Assembly: GCF_050948215.1 (NCBI RefSeq)
Contig: NW_027489013.1
Location: forward strand, 85,496 to 149,495
Source: Halictus rubicundus
Lineage: Eukaryota; Arthropoda; Insecta; Hymenoptera; Halictidae
Length of the DNA: 64,000 nt
Reading direction: 5' to 3'
Shown here in pieces: positions 29,611-42,838 of this stretch (positions within the stretch are counted from its first letter, which is position 1; every line of letters starts with the position of its first letter). Position numbers and translations under genes: made by a program. Below the pieces are notes generated by a model. The model made no database searches and was not told the DNA's origin. It saw only the letters and a program-made list of their open reading frames with translations.

Positions 29611-29960
29611 ATATCCTATCCTATTGTCTATCCTATACTATCCTCTAACCTATCCTATCCTCTATCCTCTCCTACCCTCTATCCTATCGTATCCTCTGTC
29701 CTATCCTATCCTATCCTCTAACCTATCCAATCCTGTATCCTATCCTATCCACCATCCTATCGTATCCTCTATCCTATCCCATCCTGTATCCTATCCTATC
29801 CTCTATCCTAACTTATCCTCTATCCTATCCTATCCTCAATCCTATCGTATCCTCTATCCGATCCTATCCTCTATCCTATCCTATCCTCTATCCTATCCTG
29901 TCCTATATCCTATCCTATTGTCTATCCTATACTATCCTCTAACCTATCCTATCCTCTATC
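29611..29960 (+). repeat. Higher-order repeat B, copy 5
   Basis: Boundary motifs with TTG at 29624 and 29918 (294 bp). It lies about 4.9 kb from copy 4, whereas copies 1 to 4 are 0.9 to 1.4 kb apart. Confidence 0.8.
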
Positions 29961-30146
29961 CTATCCTATCCTCTATTCTATCCTATCCTTTATCCTATCC
30001 TATCCTCTATCCTATCCTATCCTCTATCCTATCCTATCTTCTATCCTATCCTATCCTCTATCCTATCCTATCCTCTATCCTATCCTATCCTCTATCCTAT
30101 CCTATCCTCTATCCTATCCTATCCTCTATCCTATCCTCTATCCTAT

Positions 30147-31870
30147 CGTATCCTCTATCCTATCCCATCCTCTATCCTATCCTATCCTCTATCCTATCCT
30201 ATCCTCTATCCTATCCTATCCTCTATCCTATCCTCTATCCTATCGTATCCTCTATCCTATCCTATCCTCTATCCTATCCTATCCTCTATCCTATCCTATC
30301 CTCTATCCTATCCTATCCTCTATCCTATCCTATCGTCTATCCTATCCTATCCTCTATCCTATCCTATCCTCTATCCTATCCTATCCTCTATCCTATCCTA
30401 TCCTCTATCCTATCCTATCCTCTATCCTATCCTATCCTATATCCTATCCGATCTTCTATCCTATCCTATTCTCAATCCTATCCTATCCTCTATCCTATCC
30501 TATCCTCTATCTTATCCTATCCTCTATCCTATCCTACCCTCTATCCTATAATATCATCTATCCTACGCTATTCTCTATCCTATCCCATCCTCTTCCCTAT
30601 CCCATACTCTATCCTATCATATCCTCTATCCTATCCTATCCACTATCCTATCCTATCCTCTTTCCTATCCTATTCTCTATCCTACCCTATCCTCTATCCT
30701 ATCCTATACTCTATCGTATCCTGTCCTCTATCCTATCCAATCCTTTATCCTATCCTCTATCCTATCCTATCCTCTATCGTATCCTATCCTGTATCCGATC
30801 CAATCCCCTATCCTATCCTATCCTCTATCCTACCCTATCCTCTATACTATCCTATCCTCTATCCCATCCTATCCTATATCCTATCCTATCCTCTATCCTA
30901 TCCTATACTCTATCCTATCCTATCCTCTATCATATCCTATCCTCTATCCTATCCTATCGTCTATCCTATCCTATCCTCTATCCTATCCTATCCTCTATCC
31001 TATCCTATCCTCTATCCTATCCTATCCTCTATCCTATCCTCTATCCTATCGTATCCTCTATCCTATCCCATCCTCCATCCTATCCTCTATCCTATCCTCT
31101 ATCCTATCCTATCCTCTATCGTGTCCTATCCTCTATCCTATCCTATCCTCTATCCTATCCTATCCTCTATCGTATCCTATCCTGTATCCGATCCAATCCC
31201 CTATCCTATCCTATCCTCTATCCTACCCTATCCTCTATCCTATCCTATCCTCTATCCCATCCTATCCTATATCCTATCCTATCCTCTATCCTATCCTATA
31301 CTCTATCCTATCCTATCCTGTATCATATCCTATCCTCTATCCTATCCTATCGTCTATCCTATCCTATCCTCTATCCTATCCTATACTCTATCGTATCCTG
31401 TCCTCTATCCTATCCAATCCTTTATCCTATCCTCTATCCTATCCTATCCTATATCCTATCCTATCCTCTATCCTATCCTATACTCTATCCTATCCTATCC
31501 TCTATCATATCCTATCCTCTATCCTATCCTATCGTCTATCCTATCCTATCCTCTATCCTATCCTATCCTCTATCCTATCCTATCCTCTATCCTATCCTCT
31601 ATCCTATCGTATCCTCTATCCTATCCCATCCTCTATCCTATCCTCTATCCTATCCTCTATCCTATCCTATCCTCTATCGTGTCCTATCCTCTATCCTATC
31701 CTATCCTCTATCCTATCCTATCCTCTATCGTATCCTATCCTGTATCCGATCCAATCCCCTATCCTATCCTATCCTCTATCCTACCCTATCCTCTATCCTA
31801 TCCTATCCTCTATCCTATCCTATCCTCTACCCTATCCTATCCTCTATAATATCTTATCCTCTATCCTATC
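30147..31870 (+). repeat. 1.7-kb segmental duplication, right copy
   Basis: Partner of 26450-28190. It ends with the same CTCTATAATATCTTATCC mark (about 31850 against 28170). Near-identity over variant-rich sequence points to a recent duplication or an assembly duplication. Confidence 0.85.
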
Positions 31871-32082
31871 CTATCCTCTATCCTATCCTATCCTCTATCC
31901 TATCCTATCCTCTATCGTATCCTATCCCCTATCCTATCCTATCCTCTATCCTATTCTATCCTCCATCCTATCCTATCCTCTATCCTATCCTATCCTCTAT
32001 CCTATCCTATCCTTCTCTCCTATCCTATCCTCTATCCTATCCTATCCTCTATCCTATCCTATCCTCTATCTTATCCTGTCCT

Positions 32083-35000
32083 CTATCCTATAATATCGTC
32101 TATCCTATCCTATTCTCTATCCTATCCTATCCTATCCTCTACCGTATCCTATCCTGTATCCGATCCAATCCCCTATCGTATCCTCTATCCTATCCTATTC
32201 TCTGTCCTATCCTCTATCCTAACGTATCCTCTATCCTATCCAATCCTCTATCCTATCCTCTATCCTATCCTATCCTCTAACTTATCCTATCCTCTATCTT
32301 CTCCTGTCCTCTATCCTATCCAATCCCCTATCCTATCCAATCCCCGATCCTATCCTCTATCCTACCCTTTCCGCTATGCTATCCTATCCTCTATAATATC
32401 GTATCCTCTGTCCTATCCTTCCTCTATCCTACAATATCATCTATCCTATCCTATCCTCTATCCTATCCTATCCTCTATCCTATCCTATCCTCTATCCTAT
32501 CCTATCCTCTATCCTATCCTATCCTCTATCCTATCCTATCCTCTATCCTATCTTATCCTCTATCCTATACTATACTCTATTCTATCCTTTCCGCCATCCT
32601 ATCCTATCCTGTCTTCTATCTAATCCTATCCTCTATCCTATCCAATCCCCTATCCTATCCTCTATCCGATCTTATCCTCTATCATATCCTATCCTCTATA
32701 ATATCGTTTCCTCTGTCCTATCCTGTCCTCTATCCTATAATATCATCTATCCTATCCTATTCTCTGTCCTATCCTCTATCCTAACGTTACCTCTATCCTA
32801 TCCAATCCTCTATCCTATCCTCTATCCTATCCTATCCTCTAACTTATCCTATCCTTTATCTTCTCCTGTCCTCTATATTATCCAATCCCCTATCCTATCC
32901 AATCCCCGATCCTATCCACTATCCTACCCTGTCCGCTATGCTATCCTATCCTCTATAATATCGTATCCTCTGTCCTATCCTTCCTCTATCCTACAATATC
33001 ATCTATCCTATCCTATCCTCTATCCTATCCTATCCTCTATCCTATCCTATCCTCTATCCTATCCTATCCTCTATCCTATCCTATCCTCTATCCTATCCTA
33101 TCCTCTATCCTATCCTATCCTCAATCCTATCCTATCCTCTATCCTATCCTATCCTCTATCCTATCCTATCCTCTATCCTATCCTATCCTCTATCCTATCC
33201 TATCCTCTATCCTATCCTATCCTCTATGCTATCCTATCCTGTATCCTATCCTATCCTCTATCCTATCGTATCCTCTATCCTATCGTATCCTCTATCCTAT
33301 CGTATCCTCTATCCTATCCTGTCCTCTATCCTATCCTATCCTCTATCATATCCTATCCTCTATCCTATCCTATCCTCTATCCTATCCTATCCTCTGTCCT
33401 ATCCAATGCCCTATCCTATTCTCTATCCGATCCTATCGTATATTCTATCCTATCCTCTATAATATCGTATCCTCTATCCTATCCTATCCTCTATCCTATC
33501 CTATCCTCTTTCCTATCCTATCCTCTATCCTATCCTATCCTCTACCCTATCCTACCCTCTATCCTATCCAATCCTCTATCGTATCCTCTATCCTATCCTA
33601 TCCTCTATCCTATCCATTCCCCTATCATATCCTCTATCCGATCCTATCCTCTATCCTATCTTATCCTCTATAATATCGTATCCTCTATCCAATCCTATCC
33701 TCTATCCTATCCTCTACCCTATCCTATTCTCTATCCTGTCCTCTATCCTATTCTATCCTCTATCCTATCCTATCCTCTATCCGATCCCATCCTCAATCTT
33801 ATCCTATCCTCTATAATATCGTATCCTCTATCCAATCCTATCCCATCCTCTATCCTATCCTATCCTCTATCCAATCCAATCCCCTATCCTATCCTCTATC
33901 CTATCCTGTCCTCTATCCTATAATATCATCTATCCTATCCTATTCTCTATCCTATCCTATCCTATCCTCTACCGTATCCTATCCTGTATCCGATCCAATC
34001 CCCTATCGTATCCTCGATCCTATCCTATTCTCTGTCCTATCCTCTATCCTAACGTACCCTCTATCCTATCCAATCCTCTATCCTATCCTCTATCCTATCC
34101 TATCCTCTAACTTATCATATCCTCTATCTTCTCCTGTCCTCTATCCTATCCAATCCGCTATCCTATCCAATCCCCGATCCTATCCTCTATCCTACCCTTT
34201 CCGCTATGCTATCCTATCCTCTATAATATCGTATCCTCTGTCCTATCCTTCCTCTATCCTACAATATCATCTATCCTATCCTATCCTCTATCCTATCCTA
34301 TCCTCTATCATATCCTATCCTCTATCCTATCCTATCCTCTATCCTATCCTATCCTCTATCCTATCCTATCCTCTATCCTATAATATCATCTATCCTATCC
34401 TATCCTCTATCCTATCCAATCCCCTATCCTATCCTCTATCCTATCCTATCATCTATCCCGTCCTATCCTCAATCCTATCCTATCCTCTATCCTATAATAT
34501 CCTGTATTATATCCTATCCTCTGTCCTGTCCTCTATCCTATCCTATCCTCTATCCTATCCTATCCTATCCTATCCTATATCCTATCCTATCCTCTATTCT
34601 GTCCAATCCCCTATCCTATCCTCTATACGATCCTGTCCTCTATCCTATCCTATCCTCTATAATTTCGTATCATCTAACCTATCCTATCCTCTATCCTATA
34701 GAATCCCCTATCCTATCCTCTACCGTATTGTATCCTCTACCCTATCCTATCCTCTATCCTATCCTATCCTCTATCCTATCCTATCCTCTATAATATCGTA
34801 TCCTCTATCCTATCCTATCCTCTACCCTATCCTATCCTCTATCCTATCCTATCCTCTATCCTATCCTATCCTCTATCGTCTCCTGTCCTCTATCCTACCC
34901 AATCCCCTATCCTATCCTCTATTTTATCCTATCCTATCCTCTATCCTATCCTATCCTCTATCCTATCCTATCCTCTATAATATCGTATCCTCTATCCTAT

Positions 35001-35435
35001 CCTATCCTCTACCCTGTCCTATCCTCTATCCTATCCTATCCTCTATCCTATCCTATCCTCTATCCTATCCTGTCCTCTATCCTATAATATCATCTATCCT
35101 ATCCTATTCTCTATCCTATCCTATCCTATCCTCTACCGTATCCTATCCTGTATCCGATCCAATCCCCTATCGTATCCTCGATCCTATCCTATTCTCTGTC
35201 CTATCCTCTATCCTAACGTACCCTCTATCCTATCCAATCCTCTATCCTATCCTCTATCCTATCCTATCCTCTAACTTATCATATCCTCTATCTTCTCCTG
35301 TCCTCTATCCTATCCAATCCCCTATCCTATCCAATCCCCGATCCTATCCTCTATCCTACCCTTTCCGCTATGCTATCCTATCCTCTATAATACCGTATCC
35401 TCTGTCCTATCCTCCCTCTATCCTACAATATCATC
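32083..35435 (+). repeat. Three dispersed copies of a 350-bp satellite block
   Basis: Blocks from CTATCCTATAATATC to CTACAATATCATC start at 32083, 33913 and 35077 (offsets 1,830 and 1,164 bp). Internal marks are CTCTACCGTATCC, CTAACGTACCC, TCTTCTCCTGTCC, CCAATCCCCGATCC and CCGCTATGCTATCC. A partial fourth copy lies near 32730-33000. Confidence 0.75.
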
Positions 35436-36550
35436 TATCCTATCCTATCCTCTATCCTATCCTATCCTCTATCATATCCTATCCTCTATCCTATCCTATC
35501 CTCTATCCTATCCTATCCTCTATCCTATCCTATCCTCTATCCTATCCTATCCTCTATCCTATCCTCTATCCTATCCTATCCTCTATCCTATCCTATCCTC
35601 TATGCTATCCTATCCTGTATCCTATCCTATCCTCTATCCTATCGTATCCTCTATCCTATCGTATCCTCTATCCTATCCTATCCTGTATCCTATCCTGTCC
35701 TCTATCCTATAATATCATCTATAATATCCTATTCTCTATCCTATCCTATCCTATCCTCTATCGTCTCCTGTCCTCTATCCTATCAAATCGCCTATCCTAT
35801 CCAATTCCCGATCCTATCCTCTATAATATTCGATCCTCTATCATATCCTATATTCTTTCCTATAATATCCTCTATGCTATCCTATCCTCAACCCTATCCT
35901 ATCCTCATTCCTATCCTCTACTCCATCCTATCCTATCCGCTATCCTATCCTATCCTCTATCCTATAATATCCTCTATCCTGTCCAATCCTCTATCCTATC
36001 CTCTATCCTATCTTCTATCCTATCCTATCCTCTATAAGATCGTATTCTCTATAATATCGTATCCTCCATCGTATCCTATCCTCTTTCCTATAATATCATC
36101 TATCCTATCCTATCCTCTATCCTATCCAATCCCCTATCCTATCCTCTATCCTATCCTATCATCTATCCCGTCCTATCCTCAATCCTATCCTATCCTCTAT
36201 CCTATAATATCCTGTATTATATCCTATCCTCTGTCCTGTCCTCTATCCTATCCTATCCTCTATCCTATCCTATCCTATCCTATCCTATATCCTATCCTAT
36301 CCTCTATTCTGTCCAATCCCCTATCCTATCCTCTATACGATCCTGTCCTCTATCCTATCCTATCCTCTATAATTTCGTATCATCTAACCTATCCTATCCT
36401 CTATCCTATCCTATCCTCTATCCTATCCTATCCTCTATCGTATCCTATCCTCTATCGTCTCCTGTCCTCTATCCTACCCAATCCCCTATCCTATCCTCTA
36501 CCCTATCCTATCCTCTATCCTATAGAATCCCCTATCCTATCCTCTACCGT
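34380..36550 (+). repeat. Duplicated satellite segment, 1,710-bp offset
   Basis: The mark ATCTATCCCGTCC at 34451 recurs at 36161 with the following CTGTATTATATCC, CTCTATACGATCC and CTCTACCGTATTGTATCC marks in the same order. An internal insertion or deletion shifts the last marks (about 34700 against 36520). Confidence 0.7.
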
Positions 36551-37170
36551 ATTGTATCCTGTATAATATCGTATCCTCTATCCTATCCTATCCTCTACCC
36601 TATCCTATCCTCTATCCTATCCTATCCTCTATCCTATCCTATCCTCTATCCTATCCCATCCTCTATCCTATCCTATCCTATATCCTATCCAATCCCCTAT
36701 CCTATCCTCTATCCTATCCTATCCTCTATCGTCTCCTATCCTGTATCCTATCCAATCCTCTATCCTATCCTCTATGCTATCCTATCCTCTATCCTCTCCT
36801 ATCGTCTATCCTATCCTATCCTCTATCCTATCCTATCCTCTATCCTATCCTATCCTCTACCCTATCCTATCCTCTATCCTATCCTATCCTCTATCCTATC
36901 CGATCCTCTATCATATCCTATATTCTTTCCTATAATATCCTCTATGCTATCCTATCCTCAACCCTATCCTATCCTCATTCCTATCCTCTACTCCATCCTA
37001 TCCTATCCGCTATCCTATCCAATCCTCTATCCTATAATGTCCTCTATCCTGTCCAATCCTCTATCCTATCCTCTTTCTATCTTCTATCCTATCCTATCCT
37101 CTATAAGATCGTATTCTCTGTAATATCGTATCCTCCATCGTATCCTATCCACTTTCCTATAATATCATCT
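35831..37170 (+). repeat. Duplicated satellite segment, 1,070-bp offset
   Basis: The mark CGATCCTCTATCATATCC, followed by TATTCTTTCC, CTCAACCCTATCC and CTCATTCCTATCC, is found at 35831 and 36901. Confidence 0.75.
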
Positions 37171-38249
37171 ATCCTATCCTATTCTCTATCCTATCCTATC
37201 CTCTATCGTATCCTATCTTCTATCCTATCCAATCCCCTATCCTATCCTCTATCCTATCCAATCCTATATCGTATCCTCTATCCTATCCTATCCTCTATCC
37301 TATCCTATCCTGTATCCTATCCTATCCTCTATCCTATCCGATCAACCATCCTATCCAATCCCCTATCCTATCCTCAATCTTATCCTATCCTCTAACCTAT
37401 CATATCCTGTTTTATATCCTATCCGCTATCCTATCCTATCCTCTATTATATCGTATCCTCTATCATATCCTATCCTCTTTCCTATAATATCATCTATCCT
37501 ATCCTATTCTCTATCGTCTCCTATCCTCTATACTATGCAATCCCCTATCCTATCCTCTATCCTATCCTATCCTCTATTATATCCTATTCTCAATCCTATC
37601 CTATCGTCTTTCCTATCCTATTCTCTATACTATCCTATCCTCTATCCTATCCTATCCTCTATGCTATCCTATCCTGTATCCTATCCTATCCTCTATCCTA
37701 TCCTATCCTCTATCCTATCCTATCCTCTATGCTATCCTATCCTCTATCCTATCCTATCCTCTATCCTATCCTATCCTATCCTCTATCCTATCCCATTCTC
37801 TATCCTATCCTATCCTCTTTCCTAACCTATCCTCTATCCTATCCAATCCTATATTGTATCCTCTATCCTATCCTATCCGCTATCCTACAATATCATCTAT
37901 CCTATCCTATTCTCTATCCTATCCTATCGTATCCTCTATCGTATCCTATCCTCTATCCTATCCAATCCTATATCCTATCCTCTATCCTATCCAATCCCCT
38001 ACCCTATTCTCTATCCTGTCCAATACTCGATCCTATTCTAACATCTATAATATCGTATCCTATATCCTATCCTATCCTCTTTCTTATCCTATCCTCAATC
38101 CTATCCTATCCTCTATCCTGTCCTATCCGCTATCCTATCCTATGCTCTATAATATCGTATCCTCTATCCTATCCTATCCTCTATCCTATCCTATCCTCTA
38201 TCGTCTACTGTCCTCTATCCTATCCTATCCGATCGTCTATCGTATCCTA

Positions 38250-38610
38250 TCCTCTATAATATCGTATCCTCTATCATATCCTATCCTCTTGCCTATAATA
38301 TCATCTACCCTGACCTGTTCTCTATCCTATCCTATCCTCTACCGTATCCTATCCTCTATCGTCTCCTATCCTCTAACCTATCCAATCCCCTATCCTATCC
38401 TCTACCCTATCCTATCCTCTATCCTATCCTATCCTCTATAATATCGTATCCTCTATCATATCCTATCCTCTTGCCTATAATATCATCTACCCTGTCCTGT
38501 TCTCTATCCTATCCTATCTACTACCGTATCCTATCCTCTATCGTCTCCTATCCTCTCTCCTATCCAATCCCCTATCCTATCCTCTATCCTATCCTATCCT
38601 CTATCCTATC
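38250..38610 (+). repeat. 182-bp tandem duplication in satellite
   Basis: CTCTATAATATCG followed by CTCTTGCCTATAATATC and CTACCCTG(A/T)CCTGTTC occurs at 38251 and 38433. Confidence 0.65.
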
Positions 38611-38887
38611 GTATCCTCTATAATATCGGATGCTCTATCATATTCTATCCTCTATCATATAATATCATCTATCCTATTATATTCTCTATCCTATCCTATC
38701 CTCTATCCTATCCTATCCTCTATCATCTGCTCTACCCTATCCAATCCACTATCCTATCCTGTCCTCAATCCTATAATATCATCTTTCCTATTCTATTCTC
38801 TATCCTATCCTATCCTATCCTATCCCGTATCGTATCCTATCCTCTATCCTATCCAATCCTATATCCTATCCTCTATCCTATCCTATC

Positions 38888-39590
38888 CTCCACCCTATCC
38901 TATCCTCAACCCTATCCTATCCTCAATCCTATCCTATACTCCATCCTATCCTATCCTCTATCGTATCCAATCCTCTATCCTATCCAATCCTATATCCTAT
39001 CCTCTATCCTATCCTATCCTCTATCCTATCCTATCCTCTATACTATCCTATCCTCTATCCTATCCTATCCTCTATCATCTCCTGTCCTCTATCCTATCCA
39101 ATCCCCTATCCTATCATCTATCCTATCCTATCCTATCCTATCCGATCCTCTATCCTATCCTATCCTCTATCGTCTCCTGTCCTCTATCCTATCCAATCCC
39201 CTATCTTATCCTCTATCGTCTACTGTCGTCTATCCTATCTAATCCCCTATCCTAACCTCTATCGTCTCCTATCCTCTATCCTATCCTAACCTCCACCCTA
39301 TCCTATCCTCAACCCTATCCTATCCTCAAACCTATCCTATACTCCATCCTATCTTATCCTCTATCGTATCCTATCCTCTATCCTATCCAATCCTATATCC
39401 TATCCTCTATCCTATCCTATCCTCCACCCTATCCTATCCTCAACCCTATCCTATCCTCAATCCTATCCTATACTCCATCCTATCCTATCCTCTATCGTAT
39501 CCAATCCTCTATCCTATCCAATCCTATATCCTATCCTCTATCCTATCCTATCCTCTATCCTATCCTATCCTCTATACTATCCGATCCTCT
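38888..39590 (+). repeat. 534-bp-spaced duplicated satellite segment
   Basis: CTCCACCCTATCC followed by CTCAACCCTATCC and TATACTCCATCC occurs at 38888 and 39422, with a more diverged third instance near 39290. Confidence 0.65.
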
Positions 39591-40683
39591 ATCCTATCCT
39601 ATCCTCTATCGTCTCCTGTCCTCTATCCTATCCAATCCCCTATCTTATCCTCTATCATCTCCTGTCCTCTATCCTAACCAATCCCCTATCCTATCATCTA
39701 TCCTATCCTATCCGATCCTCTATCCTCTCCTCTATCCTATAATATCATCTATAGTATCCTATTCTCTATCCAATCCTATCTTCTACCGTCTGCTCTATCC
39801 TATCCTATCCTCAATTCTATCCTATCCTCTATCCTATCCTATTCTATATCCTATCCTATCTTCTATCCTATCTATCCTCTATCCTATCCATTCCCCTATC
39901 CTATCCTCTATGCGATCCTATCATCTATCCTATCCTATTCTGTATCCTATCCTATCCTATCCTCTATCGTATCCTATGCTCTATCCTATCCAATCCCCTA
40001 TCCTATCCTCTATCCTATCCTCTATCCTATCCTATCCTCTACAATATCGTATCCTCTATCCAATAATATCATATATCCTATCCTATTCTCTATCCTATCC
40101 TATCCTCTATCCTAACCTTTCCTCTATCGTCTGCTCTATACTATCCTATCCACTATCCTATCCTATTCTCAATCCTATCCTATCCTCTATCCTCTCCTAT
40201 CCTTTATACTATCCAATCCTCTATCCTATCCTTTATCCTATCCTACCCTCTATCCTATCCAATCCTCTATCCTATCCGATCCTCTATCCTATCCTATCCT
40301 CTATCCTATCCAATCCTATATCCTATCCTATCCGCTATCCTATCCTATCCTCTATGGTCTCCTATCCTCTATCCTATCCAATCCCCTACATTATCCTCTA
40401 TCCTATCCTATCCGATCCTCTATTCCATCCTATCCTCTATCCTATCCAATCCTATATCCTATCCTCTATCCTATATCCTATCCTCTATCCTATCCTATCC
40501 TCTATCCTATCCTACCCTCTATCCTATCCTATCCTCTATCCTATCCTATCCTCTATCCTATCCAATCCTCTATCCTATCCGATCTTCTATCCTATCCTAT
40601 CCTCTATAATATCGTATCCTCTAGCATATCCTTTCCTCTTTCCTGTAATGTCCCCTATCGTATCCAATCCTCTATCCTATTCT

Positions 40684-42720
40684 AGTCGTATTTTCTAAAG
40701 TGTATGCTTTGCATCCAAAAATCCTAAAATGTGATACGTCAGGCTTCTTTCCAAACCAACATTCGTACTGTGTGACATCCTTCAAAGCCTTAGTAGCAGA
40801 TCAGTTCCTTATGCGCATCGAGGTATTTATCGCTTATGCCCAGAATTTCTTTGGTAGATCAGCGTGTATTAATATACATCTTGCCATTTCGACGAGCGTT
40901 CTATTCAACCTCTCAGCGACACCACTTTGTTGTGGCGTGTATGCAACAGTTCTTTCATGCTTAATTCCCCACTCACTTAGTTGTTTGCTGAACTCCTTAC
41001 CGCAATATTCGAGTCTATTATCCGTTCTTAAGGTCTTGATCTTTTTACCAATTTCATTTTCAGCTAGAGCCTTGAATTCTTTAAAAGCTTCTTTCACTTG
41101 ATCCTTTGACTTTAAGAAGCATATCTTCGTCCACCTTGTTTTGTCGTCTATAATGCTAGCAAAATATTTTGCCCCACCAATAGATGTGGTACGCATCAGC
41201 CCACAAACATCTGAATGTATCAATTCAAGTGGTTGTTTGCTCTTATGGGTCGATGGAGTGAATGGAATTTTAGTTTGCTTACCCTTTATGCAGGTTTCAC
41301 AGGTGAGCATATTATTGTTCAGGTTCATCGTCAAACCCTTTACCATTTGTTTGGATATTAAACTCTTCAAGTCTGCTGCATTGAGATGTCCATATCTCAA
41401 ATGCCATAGTTCATTAGAGGTTTCTGCCATGTTCACTGTCTCTTCTATTTCACGCGTAGTTGCCTTGAATGAGATTGGTGAAGGTTTCAGAAAATATAAG
41501 TTTCCTACCTTTGGGGCTACTGCAACTATTTGCCCTTCAGCATTCCTTATTGTTGCTTTGTCGTCCACAAATATAACCTTCTTTCCATTTTTGGTTAAGC
41601 TGGCCACCGATAGCAGGTTTGTTTTCAAATCGGGCACATACAGTGTATTTTTGCACCTCACATTAATAACTTCCTTTCCATTTGACAGCGTAAGGCACAC
41701 CGTTCCAATGCCCTTAATTTCTGCACTTTTATTTACGTCCAATCCAACATCTTTTCCTGTGACAGTATTTAATTCTGAAAACAAGGATTTGTTATTGCAC
41801 ATGTGTGACGTAGCCCCACTGTCCAAGCACCACACATCCTTGCGAGTGATGATAGCGCCAAGTGCTGACAGCGCCAATGCATTTTGACAATCGCCATGAG
41901 TCATATAGGCTTCGCAATCCTTTTCACAATAACTAGCTTGGTGTTGCCTATTAGATTTCTTCTTCCAGCAGTCACTGGCGTTGTGACCAGGCTTTTTGCA
42001 AAATGTGCTCTTGTAAGGCTTGTACGTTGAAGTACTGTCGTTGCTTTTATATTTAACAGCCATTTCTTCTTTATTAGTTTTACTATTTGTGTATTTTGGA
42101 TTTCCTTGCCTGACGTAAAGGGCATCATGCGTGTCTTCTTCATTGAGCCTGCTTCTTGCTTCAGCTTCTTCTAAAATTTTTATTTTCAACGCGTATGGAT
42201 CAGGCAATGTATCTCTGGATTCTATTGCACACCTGAAACCTTCATAACTTCTTGGGATACTGTACAGAATTACGATGGTTAACAGGTCATTTGCAATTGG
42301 TATGTCCATTTGCTGCAATTTATCTACAATATCAAATAATTTGTTTAAGTGATCTGCCATACTACCGTCCTCCGTGAGCCTTGTGAAAAGCAGCTTCTTC
42401 AATAGTGTCGCCCTCTTTGCTGGTCCTTTCGAAGCGTATACCCTTTCCAGCGCAGTCCAAGCGTCACTTGACGTTTGAAGATTCTTCACGTGGCATATTT
42501 CGGATGCACTTAACGAGAGAACTATATCAGCTTTCGCCTTTTTGTCGTTCCTTACCCAATTTGCAATTTGGTCGGCATTGTTCTCCCTTTCAGCAGGTTT
42601 CGGTCTCGATCCATCGACGTAGCACCAGAGACCATTTTTCGTAAGAATTGCCTCCATTCGTTCTTTCCACGTATCATAATTATCTTTAGTTAATTTGTCT
42701 ATTTGAGTGTTGTGACTCAT
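40684..42720 (-). pseudogene. Copia gag-protease-integrase polyprotein, truncated
   Basis: The start is the ATG at 42718-42720, and 628 codons are open. Residues 1-200 are a Copia-type gag domain. One zinc knuckle follows near residue 241 (C-K-K-P-G-H then NASDC), in which the first cysteine of CCHC is serine. The aspartic protease active site is D300-S301-G302. The pre-integrase zinc domain has H440, H445, C474 and C477. The integrase core triad is D504, D567 and E603; the glycine usually following TDN is arginine. A TAA ends the frame at 40834, but integrase-like coding continues in the same frame, past a second stop, to the satellite junction (ending in a GCKAYTLEN-like segment). The product would normally package RNA, mature the particle and integrate cDNA. 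This copy is inactive. Confidence 0.9.
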
Positions 42721-42824
42721 GATTAACTATTTGTATAATAGGTTCTTGATCGCGAACACGTGGCACTTTGTAGGTTAAATTGGCACTTGAGGGTAGGTTT
42801 TCCGTTCGTAACGAATTTACGCTA

Positions 42825-42838
42825 CTGGGCCCATAACC
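42825..42838 (-). other. Copia primer-binding site
   Basis: On the minus strand GGTTATGGGCCCAG directly follows the LTR end (AAACA). From memory, the Drosophila copia element has the same motif at this place, where a half-molecule of initiator tRNA-Met primes minus-strand synthesis. The position fixes the inner boundary of the 5' LTR. Confidence 0.75.

Larger units (their letters stand above)
20060..32060 (+). repeat. 17-bp TATCC-based satellite, domain II
   Basis: Same 17-bp unit and polarity as domain I but with a different variant set: TCCTGTCC, TTTTCTATACTATCC, TTCAATTATATAATATCC (20101, 20528, 20870 and 22140), CTTGCCTATCC (22511, 24552, 26135 and 29436) and ATTGTCTATCCTATACTATCC. The CCAATGCCCTGT mark of domain I is absent. 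The long forward reading frames (for example 26136-28169 and 29624-31849) are satellite translations. No gene is seen. Confidence 0.96.
32060..40683 (+). repeat. TATCC satellite, domain III (more degenerate)
   Basis: Same polarity and unit, but interrupted more often by CCAATCCCC, CTATAATATCATC, CTCTATCGTCTCC and ACAATATCATC variants, so reading frames are shorter than in domains I and II. It ends at about 40683, where the sequence passes without any spacer into Copia integrase-coding sequence. No gene is seen. Confidence 0.95.

Noticed and set aside
1..40683. CRISPR array
   Set aside because: There are short direct repeats but no unique spacers, and the genome context is eukaryotic.
41141..41887. 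Forward frame of 248 codons opposite Copia gag-pol
   Set aside because: Antisense shadow of the coding Copia strand with no domain of its own.
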